Origin: a virus
IMG/VR virus record: IMGVR_UViG_3300014050_000031
Coordinates: 1 to 53,711 of that record
Reading direction: 5' to 3' (one strand)
Length of the DNA: 53,711 bases
Notes under the pieces: generated by a model
What the model was told of the DNA's origin: nothing
The model's input: only the letters and a program-made list of their open reading frames with translations
Database searches by the model: none
Shown here: positions 35,339 through 43,104 of the stretch, in pieces
Layout of the letters: the number at the start of each line of letters is the position of its first letter
How positions within the stretch are numbered: the stretch's first letter is position 1
Position numbers and translations under genes: made by a program

Positions 35339-36546
35339 TGAATTATATGTCAATAAAAAACGCTGTTTTTGATATCGCTAGGGCACTTTTTTAGTACCCC
35401 CCCAATTTCCCTCTATATAATAATATAGATATAGCACTCGCTATTCAAATAGGGATCTCTGTGGATGGAATTTTGGAAATTGTATGGATAGGATTTTGGG
35501 CTTTACCCCCAATTTTTCTAGTTCAGTTTCAAAAATAAAAGTCATCCCCCCCTATTCGTAACATTGAATAAACAATCCATTAGTCAATCTATTGTTACAA
35601 CAATATATTTAGTTTTGCTCTACTACATTTAGTGCATCATTTGTTACAACAATGAACACAATTAGGCAATGTTATAACAATGATTGATTTTTATCATAAA
35701 AAAAATGATGACAAAAAAACAATGATGTGTTATATAACAATGCTATTGCTCGTCTAATGATACGACAAAATTGTAATCAATGTTATAAATAATTGCTCTA
35801 ATAAATCTTTTGGAATATAAAGTGGTTATGTTATAACATATTGTTTATCATAGTATTGTTACAACACATTGTTTTTCTAATGACTAAAAATATATCAAAA
35901 CTTATTTTTATTTTTGAGCAAAAATAATGATGACTAACTCGCATTGTTATAACACATTATTTTGGTTAGCAATGTTATGAAAAAGGAAAATCAATAATCT
36001 TGGTAAGTGGTTATGTTATAACAAAACCAATGATTGCACAGGATGTCTTGTTTTGTAACACAAGTTTTATCTAATTCGTGTAACACATCGTTTATCTAAT
36101 TGTGTAACACATCTTCTTATAACACATCTCTTACCAAATCCATATTGTTTTACAAATGGTTGTGTTATAACAAAACTACTTTGTACTGAGTACAGGTGTA
36201 TTCATAACACATTGTGATTTTTCATCTCATATTTTTATTGGAAAAATAGGATTACTCATAACACATCATTTTTGTAACAAATGATTTTATGTATGTGGTT
36301 GAATTTTATGTTGTTATAACAAAACGATACACCCCACCAAAACCTCTAATGCAAAACAATGTGTTACGATACACCCAAAAATTACTAAAAGTTTTTATTA
36401 CTACACTATTCTATAACATATTACACAATTATTAGTGCTTGTAGGTAATACGGAAAAAATAAATCATTGTTGTAACAACAAATTCACTATCGTGGGCATA
36501 TAGCAAATCCAGGGTTTTGCTACATTTCATAACACATTCTACAAAA

Positions 36547-36564
36547 AGTCTACTATAGTATACC
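36547..36564. promoter_or_regulatory. 18-bp near-palindrome, copy 1
   Basis: AGTCTACTATAGTATACC differs from the consensus AGTCTACTATAGTATACT in the last base. The consensus is an inverted repeat around TATA with one mismatched pair. It lies upstream of the promoter at 36711. Confidence 0.75.
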
Positions 36565-36602
36565 TTTGTTGATAGGCAATTTTCGTAACACATTCCACAT
36601 AA

Positions 36603-36620
36603 AGTCTACTATAGTATACT
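36603..36620. promoter_or_regulatory. 18-bp near-palindrome, copy 2
   Basis: This is a perfect copy of the consensus, 56 bases after copy 1, a spacing of about five helical turns. Both are upstream of the 36711 promoter and could bind one regulator in phase. Confidence 0.8.
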
Positions 36621-36710
36621 TTTAAAATCAAAAATAGGAATCCATAACACATCTCACATCGTGTCGGTAAACTGTCAACCAAAATACCGCTTTATTGCAT
36701 TGTAGGGCTA

Positions 36711-36741
36711 TTTGTAATTTGAGGTTTCTTTTGTATCTTTG
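36711..36741 (+). promoter_or_regulatory. Bacteroidota-type promoter before the 275-aa gene
   Basis: TTTG (36711-36714), 19 bases, then TATCTTTG (36734-36741), an exact match to the Bacteroidota -33/-7 consensus TTTG and TAnnTTTG. GCTATTTGT at the -33 box is shared with the promoters at 38077 and 39850. The start of transcription would be near 36748, leaving a 220-base leader with seven hexamers before the 275-aa gene. Confidence 0.75.
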
Positions 36742-36967
36742 GATATCGTTAGTAAAGGTCGCAGTGATGCGTAATGTGTTACAACGATTCGTTCTTTGAC
36801 ATATTGAAAAAACTAAATAACACAATGTGAGTAATGTTCTCGCAAAAAAATTGTGTTATACTTTTTCGGATTGGCTTTGGGTATGCATTCCCATAACAAT
36901 GCATAAATCGGATAAGTGCAAATCCTCATAACATTGCACAAAAACATAACACAAAATATATATTGTT

Positions 36968-37795
36968 ATGAATAAGTCAGTTTTGAATGCCGTTGCTTTG
37001 TTTGTTGCTCTTCCTTCGGTTCGCAACATCGTGAAATTTTCTGATGTTAAGAAATTGCTTAGTGAATTGCGTAACATTAGACACAATCGGTTCCTAAAAT
37101 TAGTGGAATTATCTAAATTGTGTTACAATTTTCGTGTTTACTTTAATTCTGCTGAATGCAAAGAGTTAAGGAAGAAAAAGAAAATTGATGTTACGATGGA
37201 GGATGTAATCAGTGTTACATTCAATATGGGCAAAGCCTATTTTTACCGACTTGCTACAATGGGGAAATATGTTACGAACAACCCCGAAAAAGTAGGTCAA
37301 TTCATAACATTGAATGAAGCTTCGCCTACAGAATATGTTATGGATGCTACTACTTTTAACGATTTTTGTAGTGGTAAAACAAAGGACAAAAAAGAACCCG
37401 AACCAAAGGATGAAGATAATTCATCTGATGTTACGGATGCTTTAGAATCTCACGATAGGCAATTAGAACAAGAGCAAGAAGCAAGAGAGAATGAAGCCAA
37501 AGAGGTGGTGTTTAATATGTTATACAAAGGTCAAGGCATAACAATATCCAAACATAACAAAGGTGGATATGTTACCGAACTACATAACATTGAACCTACC
37601 GATTTGAAAGAGTTCTTAAAAAATGTAATTAATGTTATGCCTACAATCCTGTTGGATGCAAAAAGGCATCAGCCATTTGGTGTAACACATTACTTAGACA
37701 CAAAGTCCAAGAAGTGGATTACAGACTATGGTAACATTAAATTAACAAAACCTCAGCGTGAAATCGTAACACAAAGCATAAAAAATCACGCATAA
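36968..37795 (+). CDS. Candidate DNA-binding protein of the hexamer locus
   Basis: The 275-residue protein has no family I can name surely. The N-terminal half is basic and helical; residues 75-115 (EDVISVTFNMGKAYFYRLAT, then NPEKVGQFI) look like a helix-turn-helix of the type seen in small replication or control proteins of Bacteroidota mobile elements. Residues 135-180 are an acidic linker. The C-terminal 90 residues form a compact alpha/beta region (GITISKHNKGGYVTELHN). The coding sequence itself holds 17 RTAACA/TGTTAY hexamers, and the start codon lies inside another. A terminator follows at once. I infer it binds these sites; this is untested. Confidence 0.75.
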   Translation: MNKSVLNAVALFVALPSVRNIVKFSDVKKLLSELRNIRHNRFLKLVELSKLCYNFRVYFNSAECKELRKKKKIDVTMEDVISVTFNMGKAYFYRLATMGKYVTNNPEKVGQFITLNEASPTEYVMDATTFNDFCSGKTKDKKEPEPKDEDNSSDVTDALESHDRQLEQEQEARENEAKEVVFNMLYKGQGITISKHNKGGYVTELHNIEPTDLKEFLKNVINVMPTILLDAKRHQPFGVTHYLDTKSKKWITDYGNIKLTKPQREIVTQSIKNHA

Positions 37796-37805
37796 TGTGT
37801 TACAG

Positions 37806-37835
37806 ACCCCTTGCTTTCGCAAGGGGTTTTTTTTT
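37806..37835 (+). terminator. Intrinsic terminator after the 275-aa gene
   Basis: A perfect 9-bp stem (ACCCCTTGC / GCAAGGGGT) with a TTTC loop is followed by nine Ts. It lies 10 bases after the stop, so the 275-aa gene is a single-gene transcription unit. Confidence 0.93.
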
Positions 37836-37993
37836 GCCCATACTTTCGTAACACAAGACTAACTAATTGCCTTCATAACACATTGTTGTACGCCTGGACT
37901 TTGGTGCAAAACTCGATCGAGTACGAAAAAAAAGTCACTATCACTATCATATGCGATGCGGTGCGATGCAGCGTAACAAAACAAAACCGGGAA

Positions 37994-38011
37994 AGTCTAC
38001 TATAGTATACT
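37994..38011. promoter_or_regulatory. 18-bp near-palindrome, copy 3
   Basis: A perfect consensus copy about 65 bases upstream of the promoter at 38077, matching the position of copies 1 and 2 relative to the 36711 promoter. Confidence 0.8.
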
Positions 38012-38076
38012 TTTTGAATAAATCTCGCAAGTAGTGGCGAACCAATGCGATGCGCTCCGTTGAACAGTAAATGCTA

Positions 38077-38107
38077 TTTGTCAAATGAGATAACTTGCCT
38101 ATCTTTG
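38077..38107 (+). promoter_or_regulatory. Bacteroidota-type promoter of the early block
   Basis: TTTG (38077-38080), 19 bases, TATCTTTG (38100-38107). The sequence TAAATGCTATTTGT at and before the -33 box is the same as at 39844, so these are two members of one phage promoter class. The start near 38114 would lie 60 bases before the 86-aa gene. Confidence 0.85.
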
Positions 38108-38145
38108 TATTATTGAATGCTACACCATAGAGACGCTACCAAAAA

Positions 38146-38163
38146 AGTCTACTATAGTATACT
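38146..38163. promoter_or_regulatory. 18-bp near-palindrome, copy 4
   Basis: A perfect copy, about 32 bases after the inferred transcription start and 11 bases before the 86-aa start codon, where a bound repressor or an RNA hairpin could block expression. Confidence 0.8.
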
Positions 38164-38174
38164 ATTCATTTGGA

Positions 38175-38435
38175 ATGCCGATGCCAATACCAAGTAGGCA
38201 AAATCTAAAACATTTTTATATGTTTTACTTAGTTGATAGTCCTTACATCAAGGACAAAAGATTGGCAGAAAATTATCTGCAAAAAGGAGATACAAGGTAT
38301 CTCAAAAACAAACCGATGGCTTTGTTTGAACCAATGCCCACGATAGACCCTAAATGGGTATCATCAAGGAAAGAGCGTAGGAAACATCGCTTCAGCAATC
38401 AGACATCAGAATTCATTCGTATTTCTAAACAATAA
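38175..38435 (+). CDS. Small basic hypothetical protein, first early gene
   Basis: This 86-residue protein is rich in Lys, Arg, Pro and Met (WVSSRKERRKHRFSNQTSEF). It has no known motif. It is the first gene behind the strong promoter at 38077, with an 18-bp palindrome in its leader and another directly after its stop, so it is likely expressed early and under the same control as its neighbour. Translation could start at the ATG at 38175 or, in the same frame, at the one at 38181. Confidence 0.6.
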   Translation: MPMPIPSRQNLKHFYMFYLVDSPYIKDKRLAENYLQKGDTRYLKNKPMALFEPMPTIDPKWVSSRKERRKHRFSNQTSEFIRISKQ

Positions 38436-38436
38436 A

Positions 38437-38454
38437 AGTCTACTATAGTATACT
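38437..38454. promoter_or_regulatory. 18-bp near-palindrome, copy 5
   Basis: A perfect copy between the 86-aa stop and the 84-aa start, 24 bases before the start. No promoter of the TTTG/TAnnTTTG type is visible beside it. Confidence 0.8.
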
Positions 38455-38478
38455 AATTCACAAACTCAACTCAAAACC

Positions 38479-38733
38479 ATGTCAAACCAATCCTCCCGTC
38501 CCCTGTACCAAATCGCCGGTGAAATAGCGATGAATTGGCCCAAGCCCTATTTTGGTGCCGTACCCTACCTTGAGGCTATGCATAGCCTAAATTCATTGTC
38601 GGATAACTATTACGACGACTCCGCGGAATCCGTAGTCCGGTATTTTCTCAGCAATGCGACGACCTGGAAAGGCGAATCCGCAAGACGAATCAAGGCAGAA
38701 CTCAACTCAATGCTCAAAAGCCATGCCAATTAG
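38479..38733 (+). CDS. Conserved hypothetical protein, 84 aa
   Basis: It contains YQIAGEIAMNWPKPYFGAVP, YLEAMHSLNSLSDNYYDDSA and ATTWKGESARRIKAEL. This pattern (PYLxAM, D-Y-Y-DD, YFLxNAxTWKGExARRIKxEL) belongs to a common small family in Bacteroidota phages and genomes with no known function. Its 3' end overlaps a tiny membrane protein gene. Confidence 0.8.
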   Translation: MSNQSSRPLYQIAGEIAMNWPKPYFGAVPYLEAMHSLNSLSDNYYDDSAESVVRYFLSNATTWKGESARRIKAELNSMLKSHAN

Positions 38734-38830
38734 AGAAATCCTAAAGACCTTGTTTGTTGCCGCACTCGGCATCCTTGGTCTGTATGCATTAACGCGAGCA
38801 TTCCTATTCCTTACAACCCTTTATCCCTAA
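38723..38830 (+). CDS. Tiny single-span membrane protein, 35 aa
   Basis: The frame encodes MPIREILKTLFVAALGILGL followed by 15 more residues: a short charged N-terminus, then a nearly continuous hydrophobic stretch. It overlaps the 84-aa stop by 11 bases and ends four bases before the next start, so it fits the tight packing of this operon. Membrane placement is inferred. Confidence 0.5.
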   Translation: MPIREILKTLFVAALGILGLYALTRAFLFLTTLYP

Positions 38831-38834
38831 AATC

Positions 38835-39014
38835 ATGACCGAATTGTATCGACGCAGACAAATCAACAAGGCCGCTAAATTGCTCAACGAGGGCAATATC
38901 GAAGGCTTCAAAATATTGGAAGAACTTATTGAAAAGGAAGAGAACAAAATTACCGCTATGTTCCTTGAAAGATTAACCGAGGAACTGAAGCTTCAAATCC
39001 CCACAAAGCCATGA
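38835..39014 (+). CDS. Small helical hypothetical protein, 59 aa
   Basis: The protein begins MTELYRRRQINKAAKLLNEG and is amphipathic and helical throughout, with many Glu, Lys and Leu. It overlaps the next gene by ATGA. No family is recognised. Confidence 0.65.
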   Translation: MTELYRRRQINKAAKLLNEGNIEGFKILEELIEKEENKITAMFLERLTEELKLQIPTKP

Positions 39015-39328
39015 GCCTAAACAAAACAAGAGAGGAGATGATGGCCATATTGGCCGAATCCCTGCAGACCGAGGACCCGAACGAAAGGATATTCATACGA
39101 ACGGTGGATGAATTCTATGGGAACCAAGTCCCGGTATCGGAGAAAGGAGGCATATGGACTTCCGGTGAAAGCGGATATACCTACAAGGGCAGAACCGCAT
39201 TCAATTACTACAACGAATCCCCGCAATACCAATCCGGCGTATACAAACCACTTGCAAACATGCTTGAAAAGCACGGTTGGTATGCCGAATGGTACGACCC
39301 AGGAACAATCTTTATCTTTGAAATCTAA
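39011..39328 (+). CDS. Hypothetical protein, 105 aa
   Basis: The protein has a helical acidic N-terminus and an aromatic-rich C-terminal half (GYTYKGRTAFNYYNESPQYQ, then EKHGWYAEWYDPGTIFIFEI). The compact alternating end suggests a small folded domain. Coupled to the 59-aa gene by a four-base overlap. No family is recognised. Confidence 0.7.
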   Translation: MSLNKTREEMMAILAESLQTEDPNERIFIRTVDEFYGNQVPVSEKGGIWTSGESGYTYKGRTAFNYYNESPQYQSGVYKPLANMLEKHGWYAEWYDPGTIFIFEI

Positions 39329-39340
39329 CCAAAACAAACC

Positions 39341-39370
39341 AAACTCCGGGATGGGAGATATACCAAACAA
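39341..39370 (+). repeat. 30-bp leader element, copy A
   Basis: It shares 27 of 30 bases with 42006-42035; the central shared core is GGGAGATATACC. Both copies end eight or nine bases before a start codon (here the 154-aa gene). The function is unknown; a shared translation leader or RNA element is possible. Confidence 0.7.
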
Positions 39371-39378
39371 AATCTGCT

Positions 39379-39843
39379 ATGGGACTAGACATGTATCTAT
39401 CCAAGAAAACCTATGTCCAAAATTGGAGCCATATGGCTCCCAAAGAGAGGCATAGTGTAACCGTCAAGCGTGGTGGCGTAGATGTACCACACATCAAGCC
39501 CGAACGGGTATCCTACATCGTGGAGGAAATCCACTCGTGGCGTAAAGCAAACCAAATCCACCGGTGGTTTGTAGAAAACGTCCAAGGCGGAATGGACAAC
39601 TGCGAGGAGTATTTTGTGTCAAGGGACAACCTCAAAGAGCTATTACAGGAATGCAGGAGAGCCCTTGAAAACAAAGAATCGGCATCCGACATACTACCAA
39701 CAGCGGAGGGATTCTTCTTTGGGTCAACAGATTACGACGAGTTCTACCTCCAAGACATCAAAGAAACCGCAGAAATGTTGGAGAAACTCTTTGAAGAGGA
39801 ACCCGAAAACGAATGCGACTTCTATTATCAATCATCCTGGTAA
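39379..39843 (+). CDS. Conserved phage protein (MGLDMYL family), 154 aa
   Basis: The MGLDMYLSKKTYV start, the central HSWRKANQIHRWFVENVQGG and the later EGFFFGSTDYDEFYLQDI are the hallmarks of a very common phage and Bacteroidota protein of unknown function. The HRWF/NC/EYFV and FFFGSTDYDE blocks are well kept here, so it is probably functional. It starts nine bases after the 30-bp leader element. Confidence 0.85.
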   Translation: MGLDMYLSKKTYVQNWSHMAPKERHSVTVKRGGVDVPHIKPERVSYIVEEIHSWRKANQIHRWFVENVQGGMDNCEEYFVSRDNLKELLQECRRALENKESASDILPTAEGFFFGSTDYDEFYLQDIKETAEMLEKLFEEEPENECDFYYQSSW

Positions 39844-39849
39844 ATGCTA

Positions 39850-39880
39850 TTTGTACAATGAGACATAAGCGGTACCTTTG
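39850..39880 (+). promoter_or_regulatory. Bacteroidota-type promoter before the 81-aa gene
   Basis: TTTG (39850-39853), 19 bases, TACCTTTG (39873-39880). It shares TAAATGCTATTTGT with the 38077 promoter and begins on the stop codon of the 154-aa gene. An 18-bp near-palindrome follows at 39908. Confidence 0.85.
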
Positions 39881-39907
39881 TATTAATGAATTCAACAACA
39901 AATAAAA

Positions 39908-39925
39908 AGTCTACTATAGTGTACT
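39908..39925. promoter_or_regulatory. 18-bp near-palindrome, copy 6
   Basis: AGTCTACTATAGTGTACT, one base from the consensus. It lies about 28 bases after the promoter's -7 box and 37 bases before the 81-aa start, like copy 4 at its promoter. Confidence 0.75.
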
Positions 39926-39962
39926 TTTTCAATTCAAACATCATACACTCAACCCCATCAAT

Positions 39963-40208
39963 ATGTTAGAAATCAGCAAAGAATTCCAAGATTTTATCGA
40001 AGTTAGAGTGATCATCCGTTTCTGCATTAATGTGAACGGCCATGAAATCTCGGGCAAATACACGAATGAGGACATCCCTGCATTCAATTGTTCATCGGTA
40101 GAATTTGACGACCCCAAATTTATGTACGAATCCGGAACATTCACCTCCGAAGAAGTGGATGAAATCCAAGAATGGATAGAACACAATATCGAACTCCCTA
40201 GAATTTAA
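39963..40208 (+). CDS. Small acidic hypothetical protein, 81 aa
   Basis: A beta-like core with SGKYTNEDIPAFNCSSVEFD and an acidic helical end. First gene behind the promoter at 39850. No family is recognised. Confidence 0.65.
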   Translation: MLEISKEFQDFIEVRVIIRFCINVNGHEISGKYTNEDIPAFNCSSVEFDDPKFMYESGTFTSEEVDEIQEWIEHNIELPRI

Positions 40209-40232
40209 CCATCAACCCTAAACCCAAATCAA

Positions 40233-40760
40233 ATGCAAAAAATTCAGTTAGGTAGCAGCGTGGCCGTATCCGACCCATGCTACGAGAAGGCAGAGAAAAC
40301 ATTCGATAATGTGTTATCAGGGAACTATGTTCCTTTTGTGCGTAGCTTATTACTCAAAAATTGGGGCAACCGAATCGGAGCGTTGGTGTGCGTACATGAA
40401 TCATTCGTCAACGATGAGTTGACATGGGAGGAAAGGGGCGCAATCGGCGTGGACTCAGGCCAAGCGGGAATCTTCTCCTTGGAGACCTACCAAAAAGACG
40501 AGGCCGTAGTTGGCCTAACGCCTTACGATTTCAAGGGCGGTCATCCCGACATGGAAGATTTTTGGTATCGAGTATGTTGCAACATAACCAGTGGAGAACG
40601 ATCATGGGGCACTTACGACAAGGGTGTTGTGAGTTCGTCGGGCTTAGGCGATGGATGCTACGATGTGTATGTGGCCAAGCACGGAGAAAAAATTGTAGGC
40701 ATCTACATTGACTTTGGTATTTACGAAGACCCCGACTTTCATTTTTACTTATGCGCCTGA
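40233..40760 (+). CDS. DUF4241-like protein, 175 aa
   Basis: The motifs VAVSDPCYEK at the start, GVDSGQAGIFS in the middle, and GVVSSSGLGDGCYDVYVAK near the end match the DUF4241-like family common in bacteria and phages (SDPCY, DSGQ, SSGxGDGxY). Its role is not known. All three blocks are intact, so it is likely functional. Confidence 0.8.
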   Translation: MQKIQLGSSVAVSDPCYEKAEKTFDNVLSGNYVPFVRSLLLKNWGNRIGALVCVHESFVNDELTWEERGAIGVDSGQAGIFSLETYQKDEAVVGLTPYDFKGGHPDMEDFWYRVCCNITSGERSWGTYDKGVVSSSGLGDGCYDVYVAKHGEKIVGIYIDFGIYEDPDFHFYLCA

Positions 40761-40797
40761 ACACCCTCTTTTTTCCTTTCCACCTAAACCCATCAAT

Positions 40798-41244
40798 ATG
40801 AAAACAACCTATGTAAAATCCCGCCAAATCACCTGTGTATCCGAGCCTTCAGTCTTTGAGAAGGTAAAGATAACAAGCCCAGACGCTGCCGAAAGATTCG
40901 CCCGACAATTCTACCACGAGGACATTGAACTCTACGAGTCCATGTTCATCATGATGCTGAATCGTGCCGGCATGGTCACATCCTACGCCAAGATATCCCA
41001 AGGTGGAACATCCGGAACGGTGGCAGACCCAAAGATCATCGCCAAGTACGCGGTGGATGACCTATGTGCTAGCGTAATCCTCGTGCACAACCACCCATCA
41101 GGAAACAGAGAACCCTCGCAAGAGGACAAAGACTTGACGAAGAAAGTGAAGCAAGGACTAGCAATGCTTGACATCAAACTGCACGACCACATCATCCTAA
41201 CCACAAGCGGATACACATCCCTTGCAAACGAAGGACTAATCTAA
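40798..41244 (+). CDS. RadC-like JAB/MPN-domain protein
   Basis: This 148-residue protein has the JAB metalloprotease-type motif HNHPSGNREPSQED: His97, His99, Ser101 and Asp110 fit HxHPSGxxxPSxxD, with Glu44 or Glu47 as the upstream acid. RadC proteins are common on mobile elements and phages; the old DNA-repair role is doubtful and the true substrate is unknown. The reading frame extends 90 bases upstream but the ATG at 40798 is preferred because the earlier residues look like noise from the previous gene's end. Confidence 0.9.
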   Translation: MKTTYVKSRQITCVSEPSVFEKVKITSPDAAERFARQFYHEDIELYESMFIMMLNRAGMVTSYAKISQGGTSGTVADPKIIAKYAVDDLCASVILVHNHPSGNREPSQEDKDLTKKVKQGLAMLDIKLHDHIILTTSGYTSLANEGLI

Positions 41245-41278
41245 CCCAAACCCTAAACCCTATAAACTCAAGTAACCT

Positions 41279-42007
41279 ATGCCAAAAGTAGTATATGTGG
41301 ATGGCGGCAACCTGTTTGTCGTATCCAAGTCTCCGTCTTCCAACAAGAAGATCACCGGCTCCAATGCGGACATCGTGCAGACCTACACCTTCAGCCTTGA
41401 GCAGTACCGGCTAGCCAATTCGGGGATGAAGTTCACAATGAAGGAGTTCTTTGCCCTGGACTCATCGTGTTGCCTTGACTGCCCATTCTCAGGCAACCAA
41501 CGGGCCAAAGACAAATCCCTCAAGCAGGGATGCTATACCCACAAGTTCATGCAATACACGGGATTCCTATCCATGCTACGCCACATCAAACCACAAGATG
41601 TAACCCTCTTGGATGACGATAAGCGTAGACGCATTGTAAGCCTCTGTGACGCATCGTATGTCCGCTTTGGTACCTATGGTGAGCCAAGCCTTATGGATGC
41701 AACCTTGGTCTCCCAAATGGCCCGTGTGGCAAAGGTATGGACAGGCTACACCCACCAATGGGCCAAGCCGTGGGCCAAAGAGTACGGCTCTTGGTTTATG
41801 GCATCCGTGCACACCGAGTCGGAGGTCGACCTGGCAGAGCAGTTGGATTACCGATCGTTCCTATCCAAGGGAGCGGATGACCCTGTATCTGGGGTCGTAT
41901 GTCCTGCATCCAAGGAGGCGGGATACAAATCAACCTGTGACAAATGTGGCCTATGCTCCGGCACGATGGGCAAGGGCAAGAAGAATGTAACAATCAACCT
42001 ACACTAA
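41279..42007 (+). CDS. Cysteine-rich conserved phage protein, 242 aa
   Basis: Two cysteine clusters stand out: SCCLDCPFSGN with a later Cys (about residues 63-86), and CPASKEAGYKSTCDKCGLCS (about 209-228). Between them are FGTYGEPS and VWTGYTHQW. The combination is typical of a widely distributed phage protein family, often near other accessory genes; function unknown. The clusters could hold zinc or an iron-sulfur centre, which is inference. Confidence 0.8.
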   Translation: MPKVVYVDGGNLFVVSKSPSSNKKITGSNADIVQTYTFSLEQYRLANSGMKFTMKEFFALDSSCCLDCPFSGNQRAKDKSLKQGCYTHKFMQYTGFLSMLRHIKPQDVTLLDDDKRRRIVSLCDASYVRFGTYGEPSLMDATLVSQMARVAKVWTGYTHQWAKPWAKEYGSWFMASVHTESEVDLAEQLDYRSFLSKGADDPVSGVVCPASKEAGYKSTCDKCGLCSGTMGKGKKNVTINLH

Positions 42008-42035
42008 ACTCTGGGACGGGAGATATACCGAACAA
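42006..42035 (+). repeat. 30-bp leader element, copy B
   Basis: It matches 39341-39370 at 27 of 30 positions, with the same GGGAGATATACC core, and ends seven bases before the YubB-like start codon. It begins within the last codons of the previous gene. Confidence 0.7.
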
Positions 42036-42042
42036 CTTTTAT

Positions 42043-42639
42043 ATGCCAAATTGGTGCTCAAACTTTCTAGTCGTATCGGGAGGTACGCCAGAAAACCTCA
42101 GCTTAATTGCTGAAAAATTCTCAGACCCATCCAACAACAGGGTCTTTGAGTCACTCATCGGTAGGGATCCTAAATTCGATGAGAAGGATTGGTACAACCA
42201 CAATTGTGCTACCTATGGCACAAAGTGGGACATCAATGGTGACGAATACATCCTCAATCCGACTGACGATTTGGGTGGATTCTCTGTGAGTTTTGACACG
42301 GCTTGGAGTCCTGCGACTCCGTTCGCCCTTGCCTTGTCCAAGAAGTACGGCGTTGATGTGCGGCTTGAGTACGAGGAGTGTGGATGTGACTTTGCCGGTT
42401 GGATGACTGCATCATCGGGAGAACTTGGCGAAGATGTGCAGATGGATTACCACGAAGGCAAGTATGCCATGGATTCCGATCGCTATATGGAGTGCGAAGC
42501 AGAATCTCTCATAGAGTGGGCCATCAATGACGAACTTACCGAGCAGGAGTTCATTGATAAGCACTTGCACTTTATGAGCGAGAGAGACAGAGAGAATATC
42601 CTACAAGACTTCAGAGACTTACAAAAAACTAACCCTTAA
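42043..42639 (+). CDS. YubB ferredoxin-like (DUF1281/Api92-like) protein
   Basis: The start MPNWCSNFLVVSGG is the signature of the YubB ferredoxin-like family (plasmid YubB, phage Api92). The rest has DTAWSPATPFALALSKKYGV and the CGCDFAGWMTASSG block found in those proteins. 198 residues, with an acidic helical C-terminus. The frame is open upstream, but the ATG at 42043 gives the family's start exactly. Function is unknown. Confidence 0.88.
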   Translation: MPNWCSNFLVVSGGTPENLSLIAEKFSDPSNNRVFESLIGRDPKFDEKDWYNHNCATYGTKWDINGDEYILNPTDDLGGFSVSFDTAWSPATPFALALSKKYGVDVRLEYEECGCDFAGWMTASSGELGEDVQMDYHEGKYAMDSDRYMECEAESLIEWAINDELTEQEFIDKHLHFMSERDRENILQDFRDLQKTNP

Positions 42640-42651
42640 ACTAAATCAATT

Positions 42652-42894
42652 ATGAAAAAGAATCTCTATTCAGCACTACCCGATCACGTTAGGGATGAAC
42701 TTAATCGGTCAGAACAATGGCCCGAAGCAAAAAAAAACATTGTAAGTCATTGCAAAGAAGCAAAATCTCTTGATGAGTTGACTCTTAATCAAATCAAGCG
42801 CCTTGTCTTGTTTGGATTCAGGGAAGTTACAAAAGAACAAATAGAACTACAGAGTGCATTATCTTTAATCTCACAAAAACTACAAACACTATGA
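42652..42894 (+). CDS. Hypothetical protein, 80 aa
   Basis: A helical, charged protein (EAKKNIVSHCKEAKSLDELT, then FGFREVTKEQIELQSALSLI). No motif is recognised. It overlaps the next gene by ATGA. Confidence 0.65.
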   Translation: MKKNLYSALPDHVRDELNRSEQWPEAKKNIVSHCKEAKSLDELTLNQIKRLVLFGFREVTKEQIELQSALSLISQKLQTL

Positions 42895-43085
42895 AAACCT
42901 TAGACTACAACAAGATATCCGACATTGAATTTGACGGTATCGACACCGAAGACTATCCCGATTTCTGCGATGCGTTCATCATAAGTGCAAACTACGATGG
43001 CGAACCAATGACCAAAGAACAATTGGAGGAGGTCAACGAGGATGGCAGTTTTGTGTACGAATCCCTTATGAAACACTTATATTAA
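42891..43085 (+). CDS. Small acidic hypothetical protein, 64 aa
   Basis: Acidic with NKISDIEFDGIDTEDYPDFC and a FIISANYDGEPMT stretch; this resembles short acidic proteins (D-x-x-D-Y-P-D-x-x-D-A) that recur in phages, possibly DNA mimics or antagonists. The mimic idea is inference only. Confidence 0.7.
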   Translation: MKTLDYNKISDIEFDGIDTEDYPDFCDAFIISANYDGEPMTKEQLEEVNEDGSFVYESLMKHLY

Positions 43086-43104
43086 CCCTTAAATCAAAAC
43101 AATT

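Larger units (their letters stand above)
35339..36967. repeat. Gene-free, AT-rich region with about 40 RTAACA/TGTTAY hexamers
   Basis: No convincing gene exists here. From 35558 to 36969 the hexamer RTAACA (or its complement TGTTAY) occurs about 40 times at 33 places, on average every 43 bases. Several are fused as the dyad TGTTATAACA (for example 35670, 35829, 35945, 36014, 36162, 36313), and many extend to CATAACACAT or GTAACACAT. The left 200 bases are AT-rich without the hexamer and include TGTGGATGG at 35460, which resembles a DnaA box at 7 of 9 positions. Two copies of an 18-bp near-palindrome and one promoter also lie inside. An origin, partition site or protein-loading platform is inferred. 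Confidence 0.85.
37836..38174. other. Intergenic region between the 275-aa gene and the early block
   Basis: About 340 bases without a convincing gene. It holds the last three hexamers (37848, 37875, 37973), two copies of the 18-bp near-palindrome, one strong promoter and a few GCGATGCG repeats (about 37951-37972 and 38046-38054). A 64-residue frame here overlaps the terminator and looks non-coding. Confidence 0.7.

Noticed and set aside
35339-36967. CRISPR-like array
   Set aside because: The repeats are only six to ten bases long, unevenly spaced and in both orientations; there are no unique spacers of constant length and no cas genes.
37811-38005. 64-residue plus-strand frame
   Set aside because: It begins inside the intrinsic terminator of the 275-aa gene, has an unusual composition and runs through regulatory repeats.
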